Assembly: GCF_002220095.1 (NCBI RefSeq)
Contig: NZ_CP022372.1
Span: 2,948,501 to 3,012,500, forward strand
DNA: 64,000 nt
DNA from: Bosea sp. AS-1
GTDB lineage: Bacteria > Pseudomonadota > Alphaproteobacteria > Rhizobiales > Beijerinckiaceae
Reading direction: 5' to 3'
The first letter of the stretch is position 1. The number at the start of each line of letters is the position of its first letter. Below are positions 32,414 to 41,385 of this stretch, piece by piece. Under the pieces are notes generated by a model. That model did no database searches, was not told the DNA's origin, and was given only the letters and a program-made list of their open reading frames with translations. Position numbers and translations under genes: made by a program.

Positions 32414-32863
32414 CTACTCGGCAGGTTTGCATTCCATCCTGACGCGTTCGCCCGGCTGACTCGTGGTCTGGCAGGACATTCTGGCGGGCAACAGCGGCGC
32501 GCCCTCCGGCACAGCCTCAGCGCGCGCTGGCGTGGTCGGGATCGGTACCCTTCTCGCCGTCGCCAATCTCGCGGTCTCTCCCGATCGCTGCTTTCCCAAG
32601 GAGCGATGGATCGCCCGAGGTTTTGCCGCCGGCTCGACAGACGCAATATCCGGTGCCGCCACCTCCGAGGGAGGCGGTGTTTCGACGATTACGAGAGGAG
32701 GCGCCTGTTCGGACGTCGGCTTCCAGGGTGTCCAGCTACTCAGCCGCGCAAATGCCTCGACGGTCGGCCTTGTGAGGCTCTCAGCCGTCGGCATGGATTG
32801 CATGCAACCGGAAACGACCAACCCTGTCAGGCACAGGGCCGTCTGGTTCGAGATCGACAGCAT
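32414..32863 (-). CDS. Hypothetical lipoprotein
   Basis: A 149-residue protein starting at 32863. The N-terminus ends in LVVSGCMQ, a good lipobox with Cys20, so it is probably lipidated. The rest is Pro/Ala/Glu-rich and low complexity, with two cysteines near the C-terminus (RMSCQTTS and RMECKPAE) that could form a disulfide. No known domain is seen. Confidence 0.65.
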   Translation of the reverse strand: MLSISNQTALCLTGLVVSGCMQSMPTAESLTRPTVEAFARLSSWTPWKPTSEQAPPLVIVETPPPSEVAAPDIASVEPAAKPRAIHRSLGKQRSGETARLATARRVPIPTTPARAEAVPEGAPLLPARMSCQTTSQPGERVRMECKPAE

Positions 32864-32978
32864 GATCGCCCCATCCTGCTGTTTGCCCCCACCTGACTAT
32901 CGACCGATATGTCGGACGAGGTCAAATACCGGCGCCCGGAAGGCAGTCCGAGGGTGCGGCAGCGCCAACTCCTTCGCG

Positions 32979-35900
32979 TCAGGCTGCCTTCTTGCGTTCG
33001 GCGATCCGCGCGAGATCGGTCAGCAGCCGCCGTGTTGCCTTGAGCCGCTGCTCGACCGTGTCGAAATCGTCGATGAAGACGACGCGCATGTCGGGGCGCA
33101 CCTTCGCCAACGTGCCCTGCTTGGCGACGAAGCTCACCAGCCCCTCGGGATTGGCGAACTCGTTGCCACGGAAGGCGACAATGATGCCCTTCGGCCCCGC
33201 CTCGACCTTCTCGACATTGGCGCGTTTGCAGAGCGCCTTGATCGCGACGATCTCCAGAAGCTGGTTGACCTCTTCCGGCAGCGGGCCGAAGCGGTCGACC
33301 AATTCGGCACCGAAGGATTGCAACTCCGCATCGTCGTCCATGGTCGAGAGGCGCTTGTAGAGCGTCAGCCTCAATGTCAGGTCGGCAACGTAGTGCTCGG
33401 GGATCATGACCGGCGCGCCGACCTGGATCGCCGGTGACCATTGCGTCTCGGTCTCGAACTCGATGCCGGCCTTGAGCGCCGCGACAGCCTCCTCCAGCAT
33501 CTGCTGGTAGAGCTCGTAGCCGACTTCCTTGATATGGCCGGACTGCTCGTCGCCGAGCAGGTTGCCGGCGCCTCTGATATCGAGGTCATGGCTGGCGAGC
33601 TGGAAGCCGGCGCCGAGCGTATCCAGCGATTGCAGGACCTTCAGCCGCTTGTCGGCCTGATCGGTCAGCTTGCGGTTGGCCGGCACGGTGAAGAGCGCGT
33701 AGGCGCGCGTCTTCGAGCGGCCGACGCGGCCGCGCAGCTGATAGAGCTGGGCGAGGCCGAACATATCGGCGCGGTGGACGATCAGCGTGTTGGCGGTCGG
33801 GATATCGAGGCCGGATTCGACGATCGTTGTCGAGAGCAGGATGTCGTACTGGCCCTCATAGAAGGCCGTCATCACGTCTTCCAGAGTGCCAGCTGCCATC
33901 TGGCCATGGGCGATGCCGACCTTGCACTCGGGCACCTGCTTGTCGAGGAAGTCCTTGACGTCGGCGATGTCCTCGATGCGCGGCACGACATAGAAGCTGC
34001 GCCCGCCGCGATAACGCTCGCGCAGCAGCGCCTCACGCACGATCAGCGGATCGAAAGGCGTGACGAAGGTGCGCACGGCAAGGCGGTCGACCGGCGGCGT
34101 CGCGATGATCGAGAGTTCGCGCACGCCGGTCATGGCCAGTTGCAGCGTGCGCGGGATCGGCGTTGCCGACAGCGTCAGCATATGCACCTCGGCCCGCAAT
34201 TCCTTCAGCTTCTCCTTGTGGGCGACGCCGAAATGCTGCTCCTCGTCGACGATGACGAGGCCGAGGTCCTTGAAGTCGACACCCTTGCCGAGCAGCGCAT
34301 GCGTGCCGACGACGATATCCATCGTGCCGTCACGAGCGCCCTGCTTCACCGCCTTGAGATCGGCCGAGCCGACGAAGCGCGAGGCCTGCCCGACCCTGAT
34401 CGGCAAGCCGGCAAAGCGATCCGCGAAGTTGCGATAATGTTGGCGGGCGAGCAGCGTTGTCGGCACCACGACCGCGACCTGCTTGCCGTTGAGCGCAGCG
34501 GCGAAGGCGGCACGCAGCGCGACCTCGGTCTTGCCGAAGCCGACATCGCCGCAGACGAGCCGGTCCATCGGGCGGCCGGCCGCGAGATCGTCGAGCACGG
34601 CGTCGATCGTGTTCTGCTGGTCCTCGGTCTCTTCATAGGGGAAGCGGGCGCAGAATTCGTCGTAGACCCCGGAGGGCGGCACGAGGCGCGGCGCGTCCCG
34701 AAGCGCGCGCGCTGCCGCGACCTGGATGAGCTTGCTCGCCATCTCGCGGATGCGCTGCTTGAGCTTGGCCTTTCGTGCTTGCCAGCCACCACCGCCTAGC
34801 CGGTCGAGCTGGACTTCCGTATCCTCCGAGCCATACCGGGAAAGCAGCTCGATGTTTTCAACCGGCAGGAACAGCTTGGAATCGCCGGCGTAGTGGATCT
34901 CCAGGCAGTCATGCGGTGCGCCGGCAGCCGTGATCGACTGCAGGCCGACGAAGCGACCGATGCCGTGGTCGACATGGACGACGATGTCTCCCGGCGCGAG
35001 CGAAGAGAGCTCGGCAATGAAATCCTGTGGACGCTTCGTCTTGCGGCGCGGCCGAACCAGGCGGTCGCCGAGAATGTCCTGCTCGCCGATGACAGCGAGG
35101 CGACCGGCCTCGAAGCCGCTCTCGAAGCCCCAGACCGCCAGCGCGACGGTGCCGGGCTTGAGATCGAAGGCCGCGCGCAGCGAACCGGTCATCTGCACGC
35201 TTTTCAGCCCGTGGTCCTCGAGCACATGGGCGAGGCGCTCGCGGGAACCTTCGGACCATGCCGCGAGGATGACGCGTTTGCCGTCAGCCTCCAGTGCCCG
35301 AACATGCGAGACGGCGGCCTCGAAAACACTGCCGGACTCACCGGCGCGCTCGGCCGCAAAGCTCCGCCCCTGCTTGCCGCCGAGATCGAGGACGAGCTTG
35401 CCTTCGCTCTCGGGCAACTGAAATGGGGTGAGGCTCGCGACGCCAGAGGCGTCGACGACGCCGCGCCAATCGGCCGGCGACAGGTAGAGCGCATCCGGCG
35501 GCAGCGGCTTGTAGGGGATGCCCCCTGCTCCACCCGGCTGGTCGAGCGCGGCCTTGCGGGCGTCGTAATAGTCCTTGACCAGGCTGATGCGCTCGCCGAC
35601 GGCATCCTCGGCCTGATGGTCGAGCACCAGCGGCACGTCGGGCAGATAGGTGAAGAGCGTGTCGAGCTTTTCGGCAAGCAGCGGCAGCCAGTGCTCCAGC
35701 CCGGCCGGGCGGCGGCCTTCGCTGACGGCTTCATAGAGCGTGTCGTCGCGGCCGGGCGTACCGAAGGTCGAGATATAGGACTGGCGGAAGCGGCGGATGC
35801 TCTCGCTCGTCATCTGCGCTTCGGACATCGGCACGAGATCGAGCCCGCGCAATTGCCCGGTGGTGCGCTGCGTCTCGGGATCGAAGGTGCGGATCGACTC

Positions 35901-36530
35901 CAGCGTGTCGCCGAAGAAGTCGAGCCGGATCGGCGCCGGCATGCCCGGCGGGAACAGGTCGACGATGCCGCCACGCACGGCGAATTCGCCGGTCTCACGC
36001 ACGGTCGAGGTGCGCAGATAGCCGTTGATGTCGAGCCAGCGCGCCAGCTCCTCGATGTCGACCATGTTGCCCGGCGCGGCCGAGAAGCTCTCGGACGCGA
36101 CCTTGCCGAAGGCCGGCACGCGCTGGAGCGCGGCGTTGACGGTGGTCAGCAGCAGACGCGGCCGGTCGCCGGACTTCGTCTTGGCCAGGCGCGAGAGCGT
36201 CGTCATCCGGTGCGCCACAATGGCGGGCGCGGGAGAGACACGGTCATAAGGTTGGCAATCCCAGGCCGGGAAAGTCATCACCTCCAGATCCGGTGCAACG
36301 AACTGCAGGGCGTTCTCCAGGACCTGCAGGCGCTGGCCGTCACGGGCGACGAAGACGAGCAGTGCCGGCCCTTCAGCCTTCTTGGCGCGGGCGCGGGTCA
36401 GGTCGGCCAGGACGACAGCGTCGAAGCCATCCGGTACGCCGGCCAGCGTCGGCTTGTCACCGCGGTTCAGCGCATCGAGAAGGCGGTCGAGCTGCGCCTT
36501 GGCGATCTGGGACGGAGGAGGAATGCTCAT
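32979..36530 (-). CDS. mfd: Transcription-repair coupling factor
   Basis: Mfd removes RNA polymerase stalled at DNA lesions and recruits UvrA. The 1,183 residues contain the UvrB-like N-terminal part, a CarD-like RNA-polymerase-interaction domain (PGDIVVHVDHGIGRFVGL) and a translocase core. The core has Walker A GDVGFGKTE near 657-665, a DEEQ box (VIVDEEQHFG) near 760, the SATPIPRTLQLA motif and the QLRGRVGRS motif VI. The C-terminal UvrA-blocking domain completes it. Length and motif order are normal. Confidence 0.97.
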   Translation of the reverse strand: MSIPPPSQIAKAQLDRLLDALNRGDKPTLAGVPDGFDAVVLADLTRARAKKAEGPALLVFVARDGQRLQVLENALQFVAPDLEVMTFPAWDCQPYDRVSPAPAIVAHRMTTLSRLAKTKSGDRPRLLLTTVNAALQRVPAFGKVASESFSAAPGNMVDIEELARWLDINGYLRTSTVRETGEFAVRGGIVDLFPPGMPAPIRLDFFGDTLESIRTFDPETQRTTGQLRGLDLVPMSEAQMTSESIRRFRQSYISTFGTPGRDDTLYEAVSEGRRPAGLEHWLPLLAEKLDTLFTYLPDVPLVLDHQAEDAVGERISLVKDYYDARKAALDQPGGAGGIPYKPLPPDALYLSPADWRGVVDASGVASLTPFQLPESEGKLVLDLGGKQGRSFAAERAGESGSVFEAAVSHVRALEADGKRVILAAWSEGSRERLAHVLEDHGLKSVQMTGSLRAAFDLKPGTVALAVWGFESGFEAGRLAVIGEQDILGDRLVRPRRKTKRPQDFIAELSSLAPGDIVVHVDHGIGRFVGLQSITAAGAPHDCLEIHYAGDSKLFLPVENIELLSRYGSEDTEVQLDRLGGGGWQARKAKLKQRIREMASKLIQVAAARALRDAPRLVPPSGVYDEFCARFPYEETEDQQNTIDAVLDDLAAGRPMDRLVCGDVGFGKTEVALRAAFAAALNGKQVAVVVPTTLLARQHYRNFADRFAGLPIRVGQASRFVGSADLKAVKQGARDGTMDIVVGTHALLGKGVDFKDLGLVIVDEEQHFGVAHKEKLKELRAEVHMLTLSATPIPRTLQLAMTGVRELSIIATPPVDRLAVRTFVTPFDPLIVREALLRERYRGGRSFYVVPRIEDIADVKDFLDKQVPECKVGIAHGQMAAGTLEDVMTAFYEGQYDILLSTTIVESGLDIPTANTLIVHRADMFGLAQLYQLRGRVGRSKTRAYALFTVPANRKLTDQADKRLKVLQSLDTLGAGFQLASHDLDIRGAGNLLGDEQSGHIKEVGYELYQQMLEEAVAALKAGIEFETETQWSPAIQVGAPVMIPEHYVADLTLRLTLYKRLSTMDDDAELQSFGAELVDRFGPLPEEVNQLLEIVAIKALCKRANVEKVEAGPKGIIVAFRGNEFANPEGLVSFVAKQGTLAKVRPDMRVVFIDDFDTVEQRLKATRRLLTDLARIAERKKAA

Positions 36531-36558
36531 ACGATCTTCGTCAGTTCAATCAAGGGAG

Positions 36559-36655
36559 CCCTCATCCTGAGGAGCCGTGCAGCGGTGCCTCGATGTTCCA
36601 GAGCGCTCTGAACCATCTTCGAGACGCGGCCTTCGGTCGCTCCTCAGGATGAGGG
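36559..36655. repeat. 97-bp intergenic inverted-repeat element
   Basis: CCCTCATCCTGAGGAGC (36559-36575) is the exact reverse complement of 36639-36655, and the loop contains further complementary segments. The element sits between sdhE and mfd, both on the minus strand. Similar CATCCTGAGGA hairpins are known as abundant intergenic repeats in Hyphomicrobiales genomes, so this is probably a dispersed REP-like element. It could form a strong RNA hairpin between the two genes. Confidence 0.8.
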
Positions 36656-36677
36656 TTGAGGTTCGAACCCGGTGGTC

Positions 36678-36974
36678 TCACACATGAATCGGCTTGTCGT
36701 GCCGGTGAAATGCTTTGAGCCGCTGGAACAGCTCCGTATCGTAGTTTTCCGGCAAGGCGATCTCGCCGGTGATCCAGCCGAGGAGATCGCGATCCGGCAC
36801 TTCGATCAAGCGCTCGAACTCGTCGAGTTCGGCTTCGCTGAACCCGCCGATCGCCTCGTCGGCAAATCGGCCCATGATCAGGTCCATCTCGCGCATGCCG
36901 CGATGCCAGGCGCGGAACAGGATCTTGCGGCGGCGCGGGTTGAGATCGGCACTGGAGCGGGTCGAGCCGGACAT
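36678..36974 (-). CDS. sdhE: Succinate dehydrogenase assembly factor SdhE
   Basis: SdhE binds and helps covalent flavinylation of SdhA. The 98-residue protein contains the family motif as WHRGMREMD, with the RGxxE signature, and the conserved acidic helix EAELDEFERLIEVPDRDLLGW cut at its usual length. It is divergent from recG and upstream of the REP-like element and mfd. Confidence 0.93.
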   Translation of the reverse strand: MSGSTRSSADLNPRRRKILFRAWHRGMREMDLIMGRFADEAIGGFSEAELDEFERLIEVPDRDLLGWITGEIALPENYDTELFQRLKAFHRHDKPIHV

Positions 36975-37117
36975 GAAAACCTCGGGGATGGCGCAATGGC
37001 AAAAGAGCCGGCCCCGTCGCGGAGCCTGCCTCGCCGGGTTATATAGCGACGGAACCCGGCGAAGTCAGCGGCAGAACCGCCGTCCATTTCGCGCTCCTGA
37101 CAATTCCGCGAGACGAT

Positions 37118-39217
37118 TTGCGCCCCTCGATCCTCGATTCGCTCTTCGCTTCCGCCACGACGCTCCCGGGCGTCGGCCCGAAGCTCGGCAAGGTTCTGGA
37201 CCGTTTCCTCGGCACTGAGACGCAAGGTGCGCGCGTCGTCGACCTGATGTTCCACCTGCCGACCGGCGCAGTGGACCGCAGGCCTAGTCCCTCGATCGAG
37301 GAAGCACCGATCGGCGACATTGCGACCTTTGCAGCCCGCGTCGCAGAACATCGCCCCTCGCCCGCCGGCAAGAAGGCGCCTTACCGCATCATCGTCGAGG
37401 ACGAGACGGGTGACGTCACGCTCGTCTTCTTCCATGCCGATTCCCGCCATCTGGCGCAAAGCCTGCCCGTCGGCGCCTACCGCATCGTCTCGGGCAAGCT
37501 CGAGCTCTGGGAAGGCATGCGCCAGATGGTGCATCCCGAGCGCATCCTCGATCCAAAGCTCGCGGCAACGCTGCCGGCCTTCGAACCAGTCTATCCACTC
37601 ACCGAGGGCATCGGACCCCGCGTGATGATGCGGATCGCGCAGGCAGCGGCCGAGCGCTGCCCGGACATGCCGGAATGGCAGGACCCCGCCTTTCACTCAA
37701 AGAGCGACTTTCCCTCGTTCCGGGCGGCGGTAGAGGCCCTGCATCACCCGGTCGACCGAAAAGCGGCCGAGGGGGATACCGTAGCGCGCCGCCGGATCGG
37801 CTATGACGAATTGCTGGCAAGCCAGATCGCGCTCGCGCTCGTCCGACGCCAGCAGAAGAAAATCGCCGGACGCGCAACCACGGGCGATGGAGGACTGCGC
37901 TTCCGTATCCAGTCCGCCCTGCCCTTCGAGCTGACCGAAGGCCAGCGCAAGGCGATCGCCGACATTCACGCCGACATGGCCAAGCCTGAGCGGATGCTGC
38001 GCCTCCTCCAGGGTGATGTCGGCTCCGGCAAGACTGTGGTGGCCCTCATGGCCATGGCCGCTGCCGCCGAAGCTGGCCGGCAATCGGTGCTGATGGCGCC
38101 AACCGAAATCCTCGCCCGCCAGCACGCCGAGCGGCTGGCGCCGTTGGCGGAAAAGGCAGGTTTGAGGCTCGCCTTGCTGACGGGGCGCGAGAAGGGTGCC
38201 GGCCGCAAGCAGGTGCTTGCCGGGCTGAGCGATGGCTCGATCGACATTGCCGTCGGCACCCATGCGCTGTTCCAGGAGGGCGTCGCCTTCCATGATCTGG
38301 CGCTCGCGGTGGTCGACGAGCAGCACCGCTTCGGCGTGCACCAACGCCTCCTGCTCGGCTCAAAGGGTGAGGCCGTCGACGTTCTGGTCATGACTGCGAC
38401 GCCGATCCCGCGCACGCTCTCACTGACCTGGTTCGGCGACATGGATATCTCGATCCTCTCGGAGAAGCCGGCGGGTCGGAAGCCGATTGTTACCCGCGCG
38501 ATCTCCTCCGAGCGCTATGACGAAGTTGTTGGCGCCATCGGCCGAGCGGTCGAGAACGGTCAGCAGGTCTATTGGGTCTGCCCGCTTGTGCAGGAATCCG
38601 ACACGCTCGATGTCGCAGCCGCGCAGGAGCGCTATGAGGCCCTGCGCGACATCTTCGGCGACAAGGTCGGGCTGTTGCACGGCCAGATGCCCGGCCGCGA
38701 CAAGGATGCCGCCATGGCCGCCTTCGTCGCCGGCGAAACCCGCATCCTCGTCTCGACGACGGTGATCGAGGTCGGCGTCGACGTGCCCAATGCTAGCGTC
38801 ATGGTGATCGAGCACGCCGAGCGCTTCGGCCTCGCTCAATTGCACCAGCTGCGCGGGCGTATCGGGCGCGGCTCGGCCGCCTCGACCTGCCTCCTGCTTT
38901 ACAAAGGACCGCTCGGGCCGATCGCCGAGGCGCGGCTCACCATCATGCGCGAGACCGAGGACGGTTTCCGCATCGCCGAGGAGGATCTGCGCCTGCGTGG
39001 CGAGGGTGAGGTGCTGGGAACCAAGCAGTCCGGCTCGCCGGACTGGCGCATCGCCCGGCCGGAAATCGATGGCGACCTGCTGGTGGCGGCGCGCGACGAT
39101 GCGCGGCTCCTGATCGAGCGGGATCCGCACCTGGAAACCCCGCGCGGCAAGGCGATCCAGGTGTTGCTTTATCTGTTCGAGCGCGATGTGGCGATCAGGT
39201 TGCTGCGGGCAGGCTAG
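37118..39217 (+). CDS. recG: ATP-dependent DNA helicase RecG
   Basis: RecG remodels stalled replication forks and branched DNA. The 699 residues have an OB-fold wedge domain, Walker A GDVGSGKT near residue 300, a DEQH box (VVDEQHRFGVHQ) near 400, TATPIPRTLSLTWFGDMD and a QLRGRIGRG motif VI. It starts with TTG at 37118, as no good ATG lies near. It is divergent from sdhE. Length and motifs are normal. Confidence 0.96.
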   Translation: MRPSILDSLFASATTLPGVGPKLGKVLDRFLGTETQGARVVDLMFHLPTGAVDRRPSPSIEEAPIGDIATFAARVAEHRPSPAGKKAPYRIIVEDETGDVTLVFFHADSRHLAQSLPVGAYRIVSGKLELWEGMRQMVHPERILDPKLAATLPAFEPVYPLTEGIGPRVMMRIAQAAAERCPDMPEWQDPAFHSKSDFPSFRAAVEALHHPVDRKAAEGDTVARRRIGYDELLASQIALALVRRQQKKIAGRATTGDGGLRFRIQSALPFELTEGQRKAIADIHADMAKPERMLRLLQGDVGSGKTVVALMAMAAAAEAGRQSVLMAPTEILARQHAERLAPLAEKAGLRLALLTGREKGAGRKQVLAGLSDGSIDIAVGTHALFQEGVAFHDLALAVVDEQHRFGVHQRLLLGSKGEAVDVLVMTATPIPRTLSLTWFGDMDISILSEKPAGRKPIVTRAISSERYDEVVGAIGRAVENGQQVYWVCPLVQESDTLDVAAAQERYEALRDIFGDKVGLLHGQMPGRDKDAAMAAFVAGETRILVSTTVIEVGVDVPNASVMVIEHAERFGLAQLHQLRGRIGRGSAASTCLLLYKGPLGPIAEARLTIMRETEDGFRIAEEDLRLRGEGEVLGTKQSGSPDWRIARPEIDGDLLVAARDDARLLIERDPHLETPRGKAIQVLLYLFERDVAIRLLRAG

Positions 39218-39288
39218 GTTTCACCGCAATCCCGATCAAGCGCGGCCGTCTTGCCTCCGCCATGGTGCCGACGCTTCATGGAGAGAGC

Positions 39289-40122
39289 ATGGACCCCGTC
39301 AAGACAGCCATCTGGTGTATCGAAAGCCGCTTCACCGCCGAGCTCACGCTCGACGAGATCGCGCAGGTCAGCGGCGTCTCGCGCTTCCACCTCAGTCGCG
39401 CCTTCGGCGTGGCGACTGGCCGCTCGGTGATGCGCTATGTACGCGAGCGCCGACTGTCGGAGGCGGCGCGCCAGCTTGCTGACGGTGCGCCCGACATCCT
39501 CACGGTCGCACTCGACTGGGGTTATGGCTCCCACGAAGCCTTCACCCGCGCCTTTCGCGAGCAGTTCGGCGTCACGCCGGAAGAGCTGCGCGCCCGGCGC
39601 GACCTGTCCTCGCTTGCCCTCGTGGAGCCCCTGCCCATGCATGACATCACCCCCGCCCCCATCGCCGAGCCACGGATCGTCACAGGCAAGCCACTGCTGA
39701 TCGCCGGCTTCAGCGGCCATTTCTCGATGGACAAGACCCAAGGCATCCCGCTGCTCTGGCAGAAGATCGCCCCGCATTTCGGCCATATCCCAGGCCAGCG
39801 CCGCTATGTTGCCTATGGCGCGAGCTACAATTGCGACGAGAACGGCGCCTTCGACTATATCGCAGGAACCGAGGTTTCGTTTTTCGGCGACCTGACCGAC
39901 GAATTCGCGCGGCTGAGCGTGCCGGAGCAGCTCTATGCCGTGTTCGAGCATCGCGGCCATATCACCGGAATCGCGCAGACCTACCAGGCGATCTGGCAGG
40001 ACTGGTTCCCGAAATCCGGTCGTGAGCCCGAGATGGGCGTGACGCTGGAGCGCATGGACGAGCGTTTCGATGGCGCCACCGGCAATGGAATTGTCGAGAT
40101 CTGGGTGCCGCTCAAGCGTTGA
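39289..40122 (+). CDS. AraC-family regulator with GyrI-like ligand domain
   Basis: The protein has 277 residues from ATG 39289, preceded by GGAGAG; an ATG at 39262 is an alternative. Two helix-turn-helix units are at about 8-100 (LDEIAQVSGVSRFHLSRAFG, then WGYGSHEAFTRAFREQFG). From about 120 an AraC effector-binding/GyrI-like domain ends with the typical EIWVPLKR. Such proteins sense small hydrophobic or cationic compounds. Target genes are not evident. Confidence 0.88.
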   Translation: MDPVKTAIWCIESRFTAELTLDEIAQVSGVSRFHLSRAFGVATGRSVMRYVRERRLSEAARQLADGAPDILTVALDWGYGSHEAFTRAFREQFGVTPEELRARRDLSSLALVEPLPMHDITPAPIAEPRIVTGKPLLIAGFSGHFSMDKTQGIPLLWQKIAPHFGHIPGQRRYVAYGASYNCDENGAFDYIAGTEVSFFGDLTDEFARLSVPEQLYAVFEHRGHITGIAQTYQAIWQDWFPKSGREPEMGVTLERMDERFDGATGNGIVEIWVPLKR

Positions 40123-40828
40123 CGGGCGGTTTCGTCTCGATCTTCGGCTTGCCATTCGGCTCGCCGGGCTGGATCAGCCCGGCTGACATGATGAGCTTGG
40201 CGCCGTCCTCGACCGAAATCGACAGCTCGACCACCTCGCGCCGCGGCAAATAGAAAAAGAAACCCGTGGTCGGGTTGGGCGTGCAAGGCAGGAAGACGCC
40301 GACCTGCTCGTTGCCATCCGGCAGGCTTTCGGCGATGTCGGACGCCGCCTCCTGCGCAATGAAGACGATCGACCACATGCCCGGCTGCGGGAACTGGACC
40401 ATGCCCACCTTGCGGAACGAGGTGCCGGACTGGGAGAAGATCGTTTCGAAGACCTGCTTTACGCCCTTATAGAGGCTGCGGATCACCGGCATCCGGTCGA
40501 GAATCGCCTCGCCAGCGCCGATGAGCGAGCGCCCGACGAGATTGGCGGTGAGGAAGCCGAGTAGCGTCAGCCCGACGAAGCCGATGATCAGCCCGAAGCC
40601 GGGCACCGGATAAGGCAGATAGGAATCGGGCAGGTACGAGTTCGGGATGAGCGGCTTCACCAGACCGTCGATGAAGTTGATGAACCACCAGGTCACCGAA
40701 GCCGTAATGGCAAGCGGGGCGGCGATAACCAGCCCCGTCAAAAAATATCGTCGCAACCGCGCGCCCCAGGTCGGACGCAGGATTTCCGTCGGCAGGACGA
40801 GGCGCGGATCGGGCAGCCCGCCAGTCAT
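40112..40828 (-). CDS. DUF502-family membrane protein
   Basis: A 238-residue protein from ATG 40828, with GGGGAA upstream. Two transmembrane segments are clear (about 24-45 and 72-95). The conserved family stretch GAGEAILDRMPVIRSLYKGV follows, and the soluble part contains FFFYLPRREV near the end. The function of the family is unknown. Its 3' end overlaps the convergent AraC gene by 11 bases. Confidence 0.85.
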   Translation of the reverse strand: MTGGLPDPRLVLPTEILRPTWGARLRRYFLTGLVIAAPLAITASVTWWFINFIDGLVKPLIPNSYLPDSYLPYPVPGFGLIIGFVGLTLLGFLTANLVGRSLIGAGEAILDRMPVIRSLYKGVKQVFETIFSQSGTSFRKVGMVQFPQPGMWSIVFIAQEAASDIAESLPDGNEQVGVFLPCTPNPTTGFFFYLPRREVVELSISVEDGAKLIMSAGLIQPGEPNGKPKIETKPPVNA

Positions 40829-40911
40829 TCGTTTCCCCAGCTCACCGGCGCGACCTTTCGCTCGCTTGAAGGCGCAGTATCGCGCCGCGATATGACAAGA
40901 TAAGCGAGGCC

Positions 40912-41343
40912 ATGGCATCTGCCAGCCCCGATATCGACACAAGCAAGGACGAGGCCGTGGACAATGTCGACCCGCCGCGGGGCCGCTGGTCGCGGCCGCT
41001 GCTGTTCGCGCTGGGCTGGGTCTTCACGGCGCTCGGCGTAGCCGGGCTCGTCCTGCCCCTGATGCCGGGAACGGTATTCCTGATTCTTGCGGCCTGGTGC
41101 TTCTCGCGATCCTCGCCGCGCTTCGAGGCTTGGCTGGTCGGCCACCCGAAACTCGGGCCGCATGTCCTGCGCTGGCGCGAGACGGGCGCCATCGCACGGC
41201 GGGCGAAATACCTCGCCTGCGGCTCGATGGCGCTGAGCTTCATCCTGCTGACGCAGACCTCGGCGCCACCGATCGCGCTGGCCGTGACCGCGATCTGCCT
41301 GATCGGCGCGGGAGCCTACGTCTCATCCCGGCCTGAAAGCTGA
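40912..41343 (+). CDS. DUF454/YbaN-family membrane protein
   Basis: A 143-residue inner-membrane protein. The family signature GVAGLVLPLMPGTVFLILAA, followed by WCFSRSSPRFEAWLVGHP, is present, with about three hydrophobic segments. Function unknown. Divergent from the DUF502 gene and convergent with glmS. Confidence 0.87.
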   Translation: MASASPDIDTSKDEAVDNVDPPRGRWSRPLLFALGWVFTALGVAGLVLPLMPGTVFLILAAWCFSRSSPRFEAWLVGHPKLGPHVLRWRETGAIARRAKYLACGSMALSFILLTQTSAPPIALAVTAICLIGAGAYVSSRPES

Positions 41344-41385
41344 TGCTCGACACCGCCGATGACGACGGGTGTCGATCGCTTTCGG

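Noticed and set aside
34893-36611. Plus-strand frame of 572 codons over mfd
   Set aside because: Antisense shadow caused by high GC; no recognisable motif.
41348-41374. Hairpin CGACACC/GGTGTCG between the DUF454 gene and glmS
   Set aside because: A 7-bp stem without a T-run on either side; too weak to call a terminator.
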